Shown here one piece after another: positions 48,251-58,287 of a stretch of 64,000 nt of DNA. The translations under genes were made by a program, and so were the position numbers. The notes beneath the pieces were generated by a model. The model was given only the letters and a program-made list of their open reading frames with translations, had not been told where the DNA came from and did not search any database. The stretch's first letter is position 1, and each line of letters starts with the position of its first letter. Origin of the DNA: Melieria omissa (lineage: Eukaryota; Arthropoda; Insecta; Diptera; Ulidiidae); NCBI GenBank assembly GCA_963971225.1, contig OZ020267.1, forward strand, positions 106,975,892 to 107,039,891, written 5' to 3'.

Positions 48251-51200
48251 AGCTGCTGAACACGTTGCAGACCCAACACGGTGCCGACACCGCCGCCCAG
48301 CGTGTGCTGCGTCTGCTGCATTGTGAGGTAGACGTCGGAAGGCTGCTTGCGTAGACCGCGACCGCCACCGGTGGTGCTGCTGGCGCTCCCCGCTGCTGTC
48401 GTAGCGCTTTTCGACGGCATGCCGAGACTGCTGGCCGTCGTGCCGCCGCCCAGGCCGCCCAGCGTCGAACTCACCCGACTCGCCGTTGGCGCTATGTCGG
48501 GAATGGTCTTTATCTGAGGTGGCACAGTGACTATGGGGTTCTTTGGCGGATTCTCCAGCAGCGAAGCCAGCATTTTGTTGTTTTCGCGCAACTTGGACGG
48601 GCGATCGTTTTCGCGCTTCGCCGAAATGCCGTCATCGGGCTCGTTCAGCGAACGTTTGCGCGTCGCCGGATCACTCTGAATCTTGAGAATCTTCAGCAGA
48701 TCCTCGTGTGTCAGATCTTTGGAGTGGTGCGGCCCGTGACCGTGTCCGTGGCCATGCCCGTGACCATAGTGGCCGTCGTCCTTTTGCAGCTGGCGCATCA
48801 GTTCGCTCTGGCGGCCGGTCGAATTGCCCTTAACATCGTCGTCCTCGGATTTTTCGTTCAAGAGCTGAAAGCACAAGAGGGACAGATATAAGAAACAAAG
48901 TGGCCAAAATGAAACAGAAACAAAACAGAGAAAACCAAAAACGTGCAGTTAATCTTTTACCATTATTTATGTAAATAAAACTTGTTGGAATATTATTCGA
49001 ATTCTTAAAAGGAGATTTCAGTAACAAATTAAAAAGCCGAATTAGTCCATGAGTTTGAGCAAACAGGTGCATGAACAAAATGTTGCTCAGGGATGACATA
49101 AAAGTGAGCATAGGTACTGGCTGCATTAATATGTTTTAGATGAGAATAAATCTGTGCACTAAAAGACGAAGCTCGACTATGGAATGCGGATATTCGGAAG
49201 CGAAATTTGTCTCAGAACTTAAATAAAAGTCAGGAAAAATACTTTCTGTATTGTTACTTTTAGTTCAGAAAAAATTTGCGTTCCGAAAGACGAGTGTTGT
49301 CAAGTCATCTTCTAAGAAATTTGGCATACTTCAATGAAAATGTGGGCATTATGCAATTTTTAAATGCAGGACTGGAGAAATGTTATCAACGGCAAATGAA
49401 CGTAATCAACATTCGCCCAAAAGTAAATCCGAATCTGTAAATCATTTGCCTTGTTTACAACATTCTCCGATCGATATCAAGCATGATTGATTGCGTGACT
49501 TGTGTATTAGTGAAAACGTGGGAAGAAGTGGGTGGTGGGGTCAACTACTTACCGACAGCAGCATTTGATTGCTGGAGTTTGTCGATTTGGGCATCACGCC
49601 GCCACCAAACAAACGCGCCCCCTGTGCGCCGGCAGCGCCCATTTTGAATATGCCAGAAACGCCTGGGCCCCTACCACTACCGCCGGGACCACCACCATCC
49701 TTATCATCTTCCGCATTGAGTAGGCCCTGATTGTAAAACTTTGAGAGATTAAAGAGAGCACATGAATATACACAAGAGACAGAGACACTGCACAGCCCAA
49801 GCAATACTAAAACACACGAAAACACACACACACACACACACACTAACGCAGAGGCGTTGCACAGAACAGCAGCTGGGGTTACCTTGTGGCGCATATTGTG
49901 GTGATCCTTGTCGTCGCCATCGACCGAATGCATGGATGAGGAATGCGAGTGGGATTTGTTTGTGAGCAGATGACGCAGACGCTCCGACTCGGGCTGTGGT
50001 TGTGGTGGCGTGTGCTGCGACTGCTGGCCCATGCTGCCGCCGACAGTGGTCAGCAACGACGGTCCACCGTTGGGCAGATTGCCCATTGTGCCACCCATTT
50101 GCGCCGGATTGTTGTTGGCGCTGCCGCTGCTTGCGCTGCTGTTGCCGCTGGTGTTGAGGTGCTCCTTATCGGACGCCTTGTCGCTCGCATCGAACGAGGG
50201 AAACCCGAAACCGTACGGCCCGCCGCTTGGTCCAGCCGACGATGGCTGGCTGGCGTTCGACTGTGGCGACGGCAAACTGGCGGCCGAGTGCGACGACAGC
50301 TGATATGGGGTCGACGGCGAGGCGCACACGGCCGGACTGAAGCCGTGTCCGGCCGATGGTGGGCGTGGCGTGCTCACTGGCGTGGTGACGGAGGCACGCG
50401 AATTGGGCCGCGAGTCCGTCCAGCCGGTGGCGTCTATTTCGAAATTGGAATGTGTCAAGTCAAAGTCGAATGGGTCGGCGCTGTAGAAGGAGGGCGCCTC
50501 CGGCCCGGCGGGCGATGCCGTAAACGAGTTCACCAGCGTGGAATTGTTTGAAGCTGCTGCTGAGGTGGCGGTGACACTGTTGTTGTTGCGCTGCACACTG
50601 CCGCCGGTGCCGTTAATGACAGCGGACGTCATAAGCGGACCGCCGACATTGGTGGTTTGAGTGTTGTGCGGCGGCATGCCACCGCCGCCCATCAGGCCGC
50701 CCAGCAAGTGGGAGCCACCAACGCCCACCAGCGCCGAAGCGGAGGAGGATGAGCAGGATGAGTTATTGTTGACAATCGCATCGAGCGGCAACGAAAGTGG
50801 CGACACAAGCGACGAGCCAGGCGACATGCCCGACATACTTCCCCCGCCGCCCATTGGCAGCATGCCAACCATGCCCATGTTGCCGGCACTGTTGCCGCCG
50901 CTGCCAATTTCACTCTCATTGTTCAGTACGGTTTGCACGGACATGATAAAATCGCTCTCGCCCTGCGTCTGATTGAGAAAGAGTCGCGAATTGGCCTTCA
51001 CGTGCACGTACACGTCGGGCGTGCCCAGACGCAGGCGAAACGGACGTGACACCACATTCGAGATGGGTGGATTGATAAGCGCGTTGGTGCCGCCGGGACC
51101 GGCGCCGGTCAGTTGCGTGGGCGTATTAGGCACGTTCACTGCGTCCGCCGAGTCCTGCACCTCGCGCATGTGCGTCTTGAGCGCATTGAGGTCCTGCGGA

Positions 51201-52341
51201 TGGCAGAGATCCTGCAGCAGCCGGCCCAGCCAGCCGTGCAGGTGCTGGCGAAAGGGCTCGCGCAACGCAGTCGTATCCAGATTGAGTATCTTGCCGTGTA
51301 AGTCGAGTTTGAAGGTCAACTGCTCGATGGGCTGCTGCTGCACGTGCTGCTGTATGTTGAGCTCAAGCGGCGACTCGTCCTCGGGCCGGGTAATCAGACA
51401 CAGCACCGAAGACGCCGAATCGCCATCATCTGCAAGCAAACAGAGAGACAAAGAATTTGATAAAACTCAGTGGAACAACACAACAACCACCAATGACAAT
51501 GCTTACCCTTCACCGGGGCCGCTATCAAAACGACCTCCTCGTATTTGTCCTGCTGCGCGTGTGGCCGCAGCGGTTTTTGGTCCATAGCATCGTTGCCGGT
51601 CGAGCCGGCCGATGTTTGCGTTGCGGAACGTGTGTCCTTGACTAGCATTCGAACTTTGGTCGAAATGCTGCGCTTCGTCTTCGAGCCACTGCCACCCGCA
51701 CCGCCACTTGACGCGGACGTGGAGTGCTGCGAGCTGGTGCCGTCGTCCTGCTCCGCCCAGCTGCCGCCCTGCGATGCGTTTCCACTCGGCCCAATATGAA
51801 TGCCGCTCGCACCTGCCCCAACGCCTCCGCCGCCGCCTCCTCCGCTATACGACATATTGTTTATGATCGGATCGAGCTTCGCATGATCGCCCGAGTACAG
51901 GTACAGTTTGAGCGGTCGGCGATACAGCTCCTGCTTCTCATAGCCGATCAGTTCGCGTATGTTCTGCGTGCACGACTCGATAATGCCGTCGGCGTTAACC
52001 TGCAGCAGCACCCAGCCCACCGACGAGATGTAGTGCTCGAGCGCCTCAAAGTATGCCGATATTTCGGGCACCTGGCCGTTCAGTAGTGACGGCTCGGGCA
52101 GTGGCGGTTCCGTAGACGAGACGTCCCCCTGCTGCACCGGATGTATGGAACAGTTGTCGGTGGCGCAGCGGGTGCAACGTGTTGAGGTTGTATTGTTGTT
52201 GTTGCTGTTGGAATTTGAAGCCGCTGTTGTGTTGCTGTTGGTATTGTTAGACAACGACGCATTCGCAACGGAGGAAGAGGATGTTGTTGATGTTGAGGAG
52301 GAAATATCACGACTTTGGCCTTTGTCACAAATATCACGGTA
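43575..52341 (-). CDS. tai: Taiman, steroid-receptor coactivator (5'-incomplete, 10 exons)
   Basis: Taiman is the fly p160/SRC-family coactivator. In the nucleus it binds ecdysone receptor/Ultraspiracle and the juvenile-hormone receptor Met through LxxLL motifs and helps switch on hormone genes. I placed ten exons by GT-AG sites and matching phase: 51507-52341, 49883-51429, 49553-49726, 47451-48864, 47190-47381, 46766-47121, 46419-46698, 45648-45857, 43728-44084 and 43575-43603. Joined, they give 1,797 residues plus a stop. Visible parts, numbered within this fragment: PAS domain ~104-165; divergent SRC-type PAS-B ~316-447; LxxLL boxes LRHLL 763-767, LLSLL 850-854 and LASLL 951-955; 30 glutamines at 1058-1087; then a Gln/Gly/Ala-rich tail. 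The bHLH that should precede YRDICDKGQSRD is not in the window, so the start is missing. Confidence 0.95.
43728..44084 (-). CDS. tai: taiman exon i: poly-Ala/Gly C-terminal region
   Basis: Begins GNAANSSEFVKQELRAVV after ATTGCAG, followed by polyalanine (nine residues) and long Gly-rich stretches, then NTPPDPTMNFSFDP. It ends at CCAC|GTAAGT. If this donor is not used, the frame reads eight further residues (RKCEFKTI) to a stop just inside the intron, an alternative C-terminus. Confidence 0.87.
45648..45857 (-). CDS. tai: taiman exon h
   Basis: A 210-base exon starting SPRPFGN after AAACAG, with Gly/Asn-rich sequence and FGSMMYNNMQHAAAQGPPPQPPNDFYGRTQA. It ends at GCCG|GTAAGC, phase 1. Phase and composition fit the flanking exons. 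Confidence 0.85.
46419..46698 (-). CDS. tai: taiman exon g
   Basis: Begins GVSPYTARQYQNQRRG after GCGTAG, contains Pro/Ser/Gly-rich sequence and MQRMQRQSS, and ends QHLP at CCCG|GTGCGT, phase 1. A 67-base intron separates it from the previous exon. Confidence 0.88.
46766..47121 (-). CDS. tai: taiman exon f: Gln-rich
   Basis: Begins YAPQFSQTAQRLSP after TTCCCAG and is rich in glutamine blocks (QQQQQ, QQQQQQ, QQQQQQQ) followed by Gly/Ala stretches. It ends NPMLSAQLQ at CAG|GTACGT, phase 0. Confidence 0.9.
47190..47381 (-). CDS. tai: taiman exon e
   Basis: A 192-base exon between a 69-base intron on its 5' side and a 68-base intron on its 3' side. It begins after TTTACAG with LNPGLNNIGTLLN and ends SPQSNP at CCAG|GTGGGT. 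The upstream intron is a multiple of three with no stop, so skipping its removal would also leave an open frame. Confidence 0.85.
47451..48864 (-). CDS. tai: taiman exon d: LxxLL boxes and polyglutamine
   Basis: Starts LLNEKSEDDD after TGCTTTCAG. It carries a Gly-His repeat (HGHGHGHGHG), the sequence HEDLLKILKIQ, the third LxxLL box NNKMLASLLENPP, and a 30-residue polyglutamine encoded by mixed CAG and CAA (48160-48249). An acidic segment SELSKILDSVMDYVSDDQPF is likely an interaction region for co-factors, as in vertebrate SRC activation domains (inference). It ends in phase 1 at TTGT|GTAAGT. Confidence 0.92.
49553..49726 (-). CDS. tai: taiman exon c
   Basis: A 58-codon exon starting GLLNAEDDKD after acceptor TACAATCAG and ending NQMLLS at TCG|GTAAGT, phase 0 on both sides. 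Its last residues join the next exon to form the second nuclear-receptor box LLSLL, which is thus split by an intron of 688 bases. Confidence 0.92.
49883..51429 (-). CDS. tai: taiman exon b: PAS-B and first LxxLL box
   Basis: The largest exon (515 complete codons). It begins with the end of the PAS-A linker (DDGDSASSVLCLITRPED). The divergent SRC PAS-B follows: LTFKLDLHGKILNLDTTALR, then, after an insert of about 35 residues, PFRLRLGTPDVYVHVKANSR. LGRLL within PAS-B also matches LxxLL but is probably structural. A long Gly/Ser/Asn linker leads to SERLRHLLTNKS, a bona fide nuclear-receptor box near the 3' end. The donor is AAG|GTAACC, phase 0. Confidence 0.94.
51507..52341 (-). CDS. tai: taiman exon a: PAS-A region
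   Basis: First visible coding exon. The acceptor TTTACAG precedes TACCGTGAT; reading starts in phase 0 with YRDICDKGQSRD, which in this family directly follows the second helix of the bHLH. A Ser/Thr/Asn-rich linker of about 70 residues leads to a PAS domain (YFEALEHYISSVGWVLLQVN to about residue 165). A Gly-rich spacer and a basic SKTKRSISTKVRM segment follow. It ends in phase 1 at GTGAAGG|GTAAGC. Confidence 0.93.
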
Positions 52342-52765
52342 CTGTAAATACAAATACAAAAATTAGGTTAGATTTGTTTTTATTTTGAATAAAAAAACTT
52401 TAAAAAAAAATTGCTTAAAGTTTGAGTTTATATTGCAATAGAAAAGTGCTCAATTTTGTTTATTATATTAAAAGGGAAATGTAAAAGAAGTGTGTATGAA
52501 GTTTTCTTAGACATTCGATGTTATGGTTTTAATTATTTTTAAATGCATTTTTAATTAATTAGTTAGAATTAAGTAAACACTGCTCAAATGTTGGCGTTCA
52601 AAAACCTTGGCTTAATAATGAAATTTAAAAATTCCCCACATGCCAATTAACAATTTTCGGCTTAAAAAAAATTGAATATGTGCAGTTCTGACACTCTTCA
52701 AACAGGGTTTAATTTTAAAATAATCCAACAAAATTACAACAACTTATTCTAAGCAAGCAGCTCAA
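52342..52765 (-). other. tai: Presumed taiman intron, AT-rich
   Basis: Non-coding AT-rich sequence directly upstream of the first visible exon, with a good polypyrimidine/AG acceptor at its 3' end. No exon seen. Confidence 0.6.
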
Positions 52766-53400
52766 CTTGATTGATTTCCACAATTCCAAGACTAATCGTT
52801 TTGCTAAGTCAGTTCATTCTTGAAATCCGCCAGATCTCGACAAACGGACAACATGTGCTTACGAACGTCAACAACAAACCCGCAAACTCGCGCAATCGCG
52901 ACGGGGGTTTGAGACAACTCACGTTTCGCTGTCATTGCCGGCGTGCATCACTTGTCGAAAATACACACTGCAAGTTCACTCAACCCGATCGCGTGCAATG
53001 GAGAACGATTTCTCAACTTTAATATCGATGCACTTTTCCAAAGCAATTCTAATGATGTTTGACTTTGCAATTTTTTGTTTTTGAAAATTTCACTTTCACA
53101 GAACTTGGCAGCAACTTTCAACGAATATCGACCTGTAAAGTGGAGTGGAAAAGGCGCTGGAAAATAAACGTTGCGTTGGCTGTATTCGAGCACAAAAACA
53201 ATAACAAAAGCCAATCGAGCGCCAATGCCGAAAATGCTGCAGAAACAACAACAACAACTGCCGCTGCCGATATCGTCGAAATACTGCGACAGCGGTGGTG
53301 AGTGAATGCAAATAAAACAAATACAACAATGCGCAGAGAGCGTGAGTTGTGGAGAAATTCAATTACAACAACAACAAATAGAAGGAACGATCGTTAAAAA
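52766..53400. promoter_or_regulatory. Promoter-like GC island, possibly bidirectional
   Basis: A GC-richer island in AT-rich intron sequence. The plus strand reads like a fly 5' non-coding exon: CAACAACAACAACTGCCGC, ending at a good donor-like GGTG|GTGAGTGAA near 53297. The minus strand has a donor-like AAAC|GTGAGTTG near 52919. If the minus donor joined taiman exon a, the only upstream ATG would be out of frame, so it could at best give an untranslated leader. No coding function is claimed. Confidence 0.3.
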
Positions 53401-55018
53401 TGCGACGTACACGAAATTCAATAAATTCTTATCTTTTTGCCTTGACCACCTCCCCCCTATTCCATATGTTGTGGACGGATGGATTCCATGGATTGTTAGT
53501 GTTGCTATTTAGATTTTGGAGATTTTAGTTCGGCGCCTGGTGTGAATTCTTAATCGATAGAAGCATCGTTAGTAAAGAATTGCAATAGTTGTTGGAGAAG
53601 CAGTAATATCAGAGTGGGCGTGGTTGTATTAATGGCTGATTCAAGTAATTTAAACGAGAGAAAGAGCTGTTCTGTCTATTGAAATACGGCAAATGAATGA
53701 ATGAAAACACAAAAAAAATCAGTAAATACTTGAAAATATCACTCGATATGAACTGAATGAAGTCTGAACAAAATTGAAGACACTTCATTAGTTCGGCCCA
53801 AATTTCATCTGGAAATGATTCGCAGCACTTGCTCCATTCTGCCATTTAATCTGCGGTACCAGAAACACCTTTTTTATCGTAGAGACATCTTTGATCGAAG
53901 TCATTAAGAGATTAATTTCATCTGTTGTGATTTCGCTTTCTAATCAAGGAAGTTTAACCTCGCAGGGAAAACCATGTCTTAGTAGTCAGTAGTGTTCAGA
54001 GTAGCATTAAGAAGAGTTGTTGAATGCCACATGAAGAAGAATCGCATAAAAGTTTTCTATGAAAACTTAAAAAAGCTTCAAAGTGGAAGAATCATCGATT
54101 GATATAACCCAACTCAACAATTTATCTCCGGTATGGGCAATGAAGCTCCGTAGAAATAGGTGTTCGATACAGTAGTTGGAGATTGGACGACAAAACGGGA
54201 GACCGTGTCTTTGGTGGATGGACCAAGTTGAGAAGGTCTTTAGGTAAGTAGGTCTCTTAGGTAAGTATGTAAGAAAATTTGATAACAAGTATTACTGAAG
54301 AAACAATTCATGCCAAACATTATGGGTTCTATTCAATTTATTACTCGATCTATTTATTACTCGACACGATACCGAAATGATCGGGTTGTCAAATTGCTTT
54401 AAGCTAGTTTCAGTTATGGACTTCTGTGTGTCCAAACCAGGCATGGAACTACATAATGGGATTGTCAAAGGTTCGGTCGACTATTTGATAATCTTCGAAC
54501 ATTATTTACAAAGGCGAATTGCAACCACAAACTGTCGCCAATAGTAACTGGCTTCAAAGAAGCCTTCAAGCAATGATGCCAAAACGACGTTTAGTCTAAG
54601 TACGAGAACTCTGAGATAGTTGACAAAGCATTTGTATTGAGACATGTAAGCTTCAGGAAAAAAATGTAAGCTGACACTGCCTTACTTTTCTAAGTAAGTA
54701 AGAGACCCGTAGACTATACTTAGAGGACAACAAGACAGTTGAACACATAATAGAGTACCGACACTGTAATTATGTCTCAGCCACCGTATTTACCGGACTT
54801 GCGACTGTTCCTAAAACTGAAAAGGTCAATGAAAAGACGGAGTTTTGTCGAGATTGAGGAGTTTTGTCGGTCTCAGCCACCGTATTTACCGGGATTGGCT
54901 GCCTGCGACTGATCCCAAAACTTAAAAGACCCTTGAAAGGGCGGAGATTTGCCGAGATTGACAAGATTAACTCAATATAGCCTTGAATACTTTCAGCGAG
55001 TACTTCCTTGAGTACTTC
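53401..55018. other. Unassigned non-coding stretch
   Basis: No gene. Near 54770-54970 a ~100-bp phrase is duplicated: GTCTCAGCCACCGTATTTACCGG with CGGAGTTTTGTCGAGATTGA and variants. Words near 54200-54270 (AAGTAGGTCTCTTAGGTAAGT) resemble the degenerate dispersed repeat at 22.1-22.6 kb. Confidence 0.45.
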
Positions 55019-55250
55019 CAGTCGTGTCTGGATATATAGAACTAATTATTGCAAGGCCTGTTCACAGTATTGAGGTTCTTCACTATATTATGATTAACAT
55101 GTTTGTTCAAAAACTCGTTTTATTTGCTGAATATACACTTTTTGCTTTTTGCTTTAAATTGCCTTCAAAATGTTTTTCAATATTTAGAAGCTCCATGTCA
55201 AAATCGAGGTGTTCACTATATAGGGTTTTCACTATACCCAGACACGACTG
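55019..55250. mobile_element. Small Tc1/mariner-like MITE
   Basis: Both ends read CAGTCGTGTCTGG(A/G)TATA in inverted orientation (55019-55036 and 55233-55250). TA follows the right end, but the left flank is CC, so the expected TA duplication is not intact. The 232-bp interior has no transposase; the frame 55024-55293 merely spans it. Confidence 0.65.
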
Positions 55251-55455
55251 TATATCGAATTATTTAGAAGAGGGTAGACTATATATTTTTTGAGAAAAAA
55301 AAAGTTTGGGGGTTCATTTAAACTCATAAGACAGCAATAAATTCTAGTGACGGAGGCTTCAGCACGATGGTGATTGGATTGAAATGAATTTTCTGTGGAT
55401 AAAGAAAAGATATAAACAAAAAAAGTACAACGTCATACGAGGGACCAGGCAAAAT

Positions 55456-55590
55456 GGTTCGTTTTAACCGAAAGTTCGCTTTGAAAGAGGTTCGTAATAA
55501 GCGAAAACATAAAGCGCGTACTTTTGAAATTGGTTCGTTTTAGGCGGAAAATCGTTTTAAACAGGTTCGTTATAAGCGAAAAGCACTGTA
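55456..55590. mobile_element. Single end of a Tc1/pogo-like element, two subrepeats
   Basis: Two related units (55456-55531, 55532-55590) share TGGTTCGTTTTA and GGTTCGT(A/T)ATAAGCGAAAA. The right edge is GCACTGTA, resembling a CAGTGC-starting inverted end next to a TA target. No partner end was found nearby, so it is probably a broken remnant. Confidence 0.45.
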
Positions 55591-55955
55591 TTTGGTAATT
55601 TGGATGTGCGTTTTGTGTGTACTCTACCTTTGAGATATTATTTCCTTATCTCTCTTCCACAAGTTAGGTAGGTTACAGGGGAAGGGCGGGGTCCACACAT
55701 AGGCCTATATGGCCCGTTTTTATAGTTTAGCTAAGCCGATAAAACCGATTGAAATTTGAATTAAGTTACTTGTATTTAGAAACGTAAAAGCACAACATAC
55801 ACAGGAAGGCTTGTCTCCAGTCTAGACGTACCACTACTTATGACCCTTAAGAACCCCATAAGTCCCACACTTTTTCGTTTAAATATTAATTCAAATTTAC
55901 TGTGTATATGACAAACTAATATTTCAAGCACTTGGCAGATCACTGACGATCTGCA
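55591..55955. other. Unassigned non-coding stretch
   Basis: Nothing recognised. It includes GGGGAAGGGCGGGGTCC near 55679 and a short open frame on the minus strand (55776-56015) without features. Confidence 0.4.
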
Positions 55956-57650
55956 GCAATGATTTCGAAACTTGCGGAAATTCGCAATCATCACAATAAT
56001 GGGGATGGATTGCAAACGTCACCCACGAAATCTGGCAGCACTGAGTGTCACTGCACGGCAAAAACACACACACACACCCGATCGCGCACACGAACGGCCC
56101 AAAGCACAGCCGAAAAAGCTTTTACGAACTTGGCGTATTTTTGTTGCCTTGCACTCGGTAATTTTGCATAGTGGGGGCCCCGCCGGCAAAAGTGTACAAA
56201 TGGCAGACGATCGATGGATGATTGCAGCGCGGCGAAACCGATCGCGTCGTAATGGTAAAATAACTATGGCAAAAATTCTGGCAACATTTTCAAACACTAA
56301 ACGCAATTTAGCAAACACTGTGCGCGCCGTCAAAGACACTAACAAAATTGTGTTGTATGTACAGCACGAACAGCGGCAACGAACGCGATTCGAGTAGTTG
56401 CGGAAAAAAGCACCGAGTAAGCACTTCAAAGCACAAATAATAACAATAACAACCGCAATACGAAAGAATATGCGGGAAAGAATAATAATACACAACACTT
56501 TTGCACCTTATACGAGTACAACAACGCTGAGCGAATGCAGTTCGTTGATCTGTGCACGATGTGCGCGGCAATCGGAATTCGGCGAATGCCAATGCGAAAT
56601 GTGAAAAAGCCGAAGAAATGAACGAACGTGGAATGAGAGCGCGTAGGGATTGGAGCGCAGCCGGTGGGCGGCGGGTGGTGCGACTCAACAGAGACAGACA
56701 GACAGAGAGAGAGAGTGCGAAAGAAGGTGCCCAGAAGTGAGCAAGTAAAAAAAACAATAACAATTTAGCTGTCACATTGTATTTGTAGAAAGCCAAGGCG
56801 CAAACATTGAAATGCAGATCTAACTAGTGCGGCAAACTGCAAGTGCGGAAATGGAGAAATTATTAGCAAACAAAAATTTTATATTTTTAAAGAAATTGAT
56901 TTAACAATAACTTGTAGTTATTTTCTGATTGAAGCGGCTGGCCGGTGTTCAATGCAGGCCATCAAAATAATAACAAAGCGCCACGCATCTCATTAGTCAG
57001 GGGTGAAGGTACTCGAAAAGAAAACACGCGCGCACAATAAGCAAACAACAAAAACAACAACAACAATAAGAGCACCCAAGCAGCAGCAGCAGCAGCATGA
57101 AAGAGCACATATCGGAACATTGAATCGCCATGAAAACAATGAAGCAAATACTATGAATGTGTCTGAACGTTTACAAAAGATCGACGAATCCAACGTTGCA
57201 GCTGTGACAGCCGGTAAAAATATGAAAGAAGGAACTGTTGAACGTGTGTTCAAAGAAACTTTCTCTCTTTTGCTCATGCTCTCGCTGTCTTTCTGGCCAC
57301 TGAGAATTGTTTCCTTCAAATTGGCTTCAAAGAAAACACTCAAGTTTATCTAAAAGCCACAGCAATAAAGTAGAAGTAGAAAGTGAGAAACCCGGCAAAA
57401 AACATTCACGAACAACTGAGCGGCTGTAGTTGGTGCACAGTGACGTCACAAGCCGCACCACACACACACACTTACACAACACATATGCGGATGTATTCAC
57501 GTACACACGCACACATTCAAAAAGAATCATCGAGAGCAGAAAGTGTAATGACCGACCTTCGTTCGTTGATCGTTTGGGTCGTTGCTTGCTATTGTAGCGC
57601 ATTCAATTTGGTGGCAGGGACTTGGCGAAAAGGTGATTCGTTGCTTTGAG
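55956..57650. promoter_or_regulatory. CpG-rich promoter-like region
   Basis: About 1.7 kb is markedly richer in GC and CG dinucleotides than its surroundings. It holds CA runs (56069-56078, 57461-57470), an AGACAGACAGACAGAGAGAGAG tract near 56690-56715 and a CAG run near 57081. On the minus strand, a TATA-like CTCGTATAAGGTGC lies near 56505-56518. Sequence after it resembles a fly 5' leader. Overlapping open frames occur on both strands without recognisable domains. An alternative taiman promoter is possible because the region lies upstream on the right strand, but this is inference. Confidence 0.35.
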
Positions 57651-58215
57651 GAAATTCTATTACTTATTATTAAGAATTTAGTGTGAGGAAGCCAATTTGA
57701 ACATGAAATTTGTGACTTTGGCTAGTCACCGAAAAGTGATCATCAGACCGATGAGCGGTTGAATTTTTTTTGGTTTCAAAGGTTGCAGAATTTCATTACC
57801 TCACTGAAATAAGGTTGTCAACTTTTGTGAGATTATTAAATAAAAGCTGTAGATTTGTTTCGTTCAAAGCTTTTAATGATGTAACGTTTAAGGGACAATG
57901 CGAAAAAATTGTGCTGAAATTTTGATTGTCATTTCAATGTAAATGACACCGAGTTGCAGTGACTCAACTTGATGTTGGAGATAGAGATATGGTTTATTTA
58001 TAGATATCAATTTAAGATTTCGTTATATTCGATGGAAAAGTTGAACTATAAAATACTTTTACCCATTCTTGTGATCGAAGTGTTTTGTGGCAAATGCAAA
58101 ATTGAAGGTAGTAAAAAATAAAACTTTTATTATCAGAGCACAGTTGTAGAGAACAAACTCATAATTTTGGAGATGGCAGATGATAAATAATCGACTGTGC
58201 CAAAATTGTGCCGCA
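57651..58215. other. Unassigned non-coding stretch
   Basis: AT-rich; no gene or bounded repeat recognised. Confidence 0.4.
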
Positions 58216-58287
58216 GGGTCCGTAGTTTAGTTGGTTAAAGCGCCTGTCTAGTAATTGGGAAACTGAGTTCGAATCAAGCCGGAGCAT
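58216..58287 (+). pseudogene. tRNA-Thr-like pseudogene
   Basis: GTTTAGTTGGTTAAAGCGCC, the anticodon region GTCTAGTAA and GAGTTCGAATC match the intact tRNA-Thr(AGT) at 63674. The 3' half of the anticodon stem is changed (TTGGG instead of ACAGG), the T stem no longer pairs and the acceptor ends do not match. It is therefore a decayed duplicate. Confidence 0.75.

Noticed and set aside
49943..50551. Plus-strand frame of 202 residues
   Set aside because: Antisense shadow of the largest taiman exon; no domain visible.
52900..53040. Upstream leader with ATG spliced at 52919 to taiman exon a
   Set aside because: The ATG would be in phase 2 at that donor while the exon starts in phase 0, so the frame would be lost.
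56019..56796. Minus-strand frames of 159 and 162 residues in the CpG-rich region
   Set aside because: They overlap each other and plus-strand frames, are Arg/Cys/Ser-rich by composition, and show no bHLH signature.
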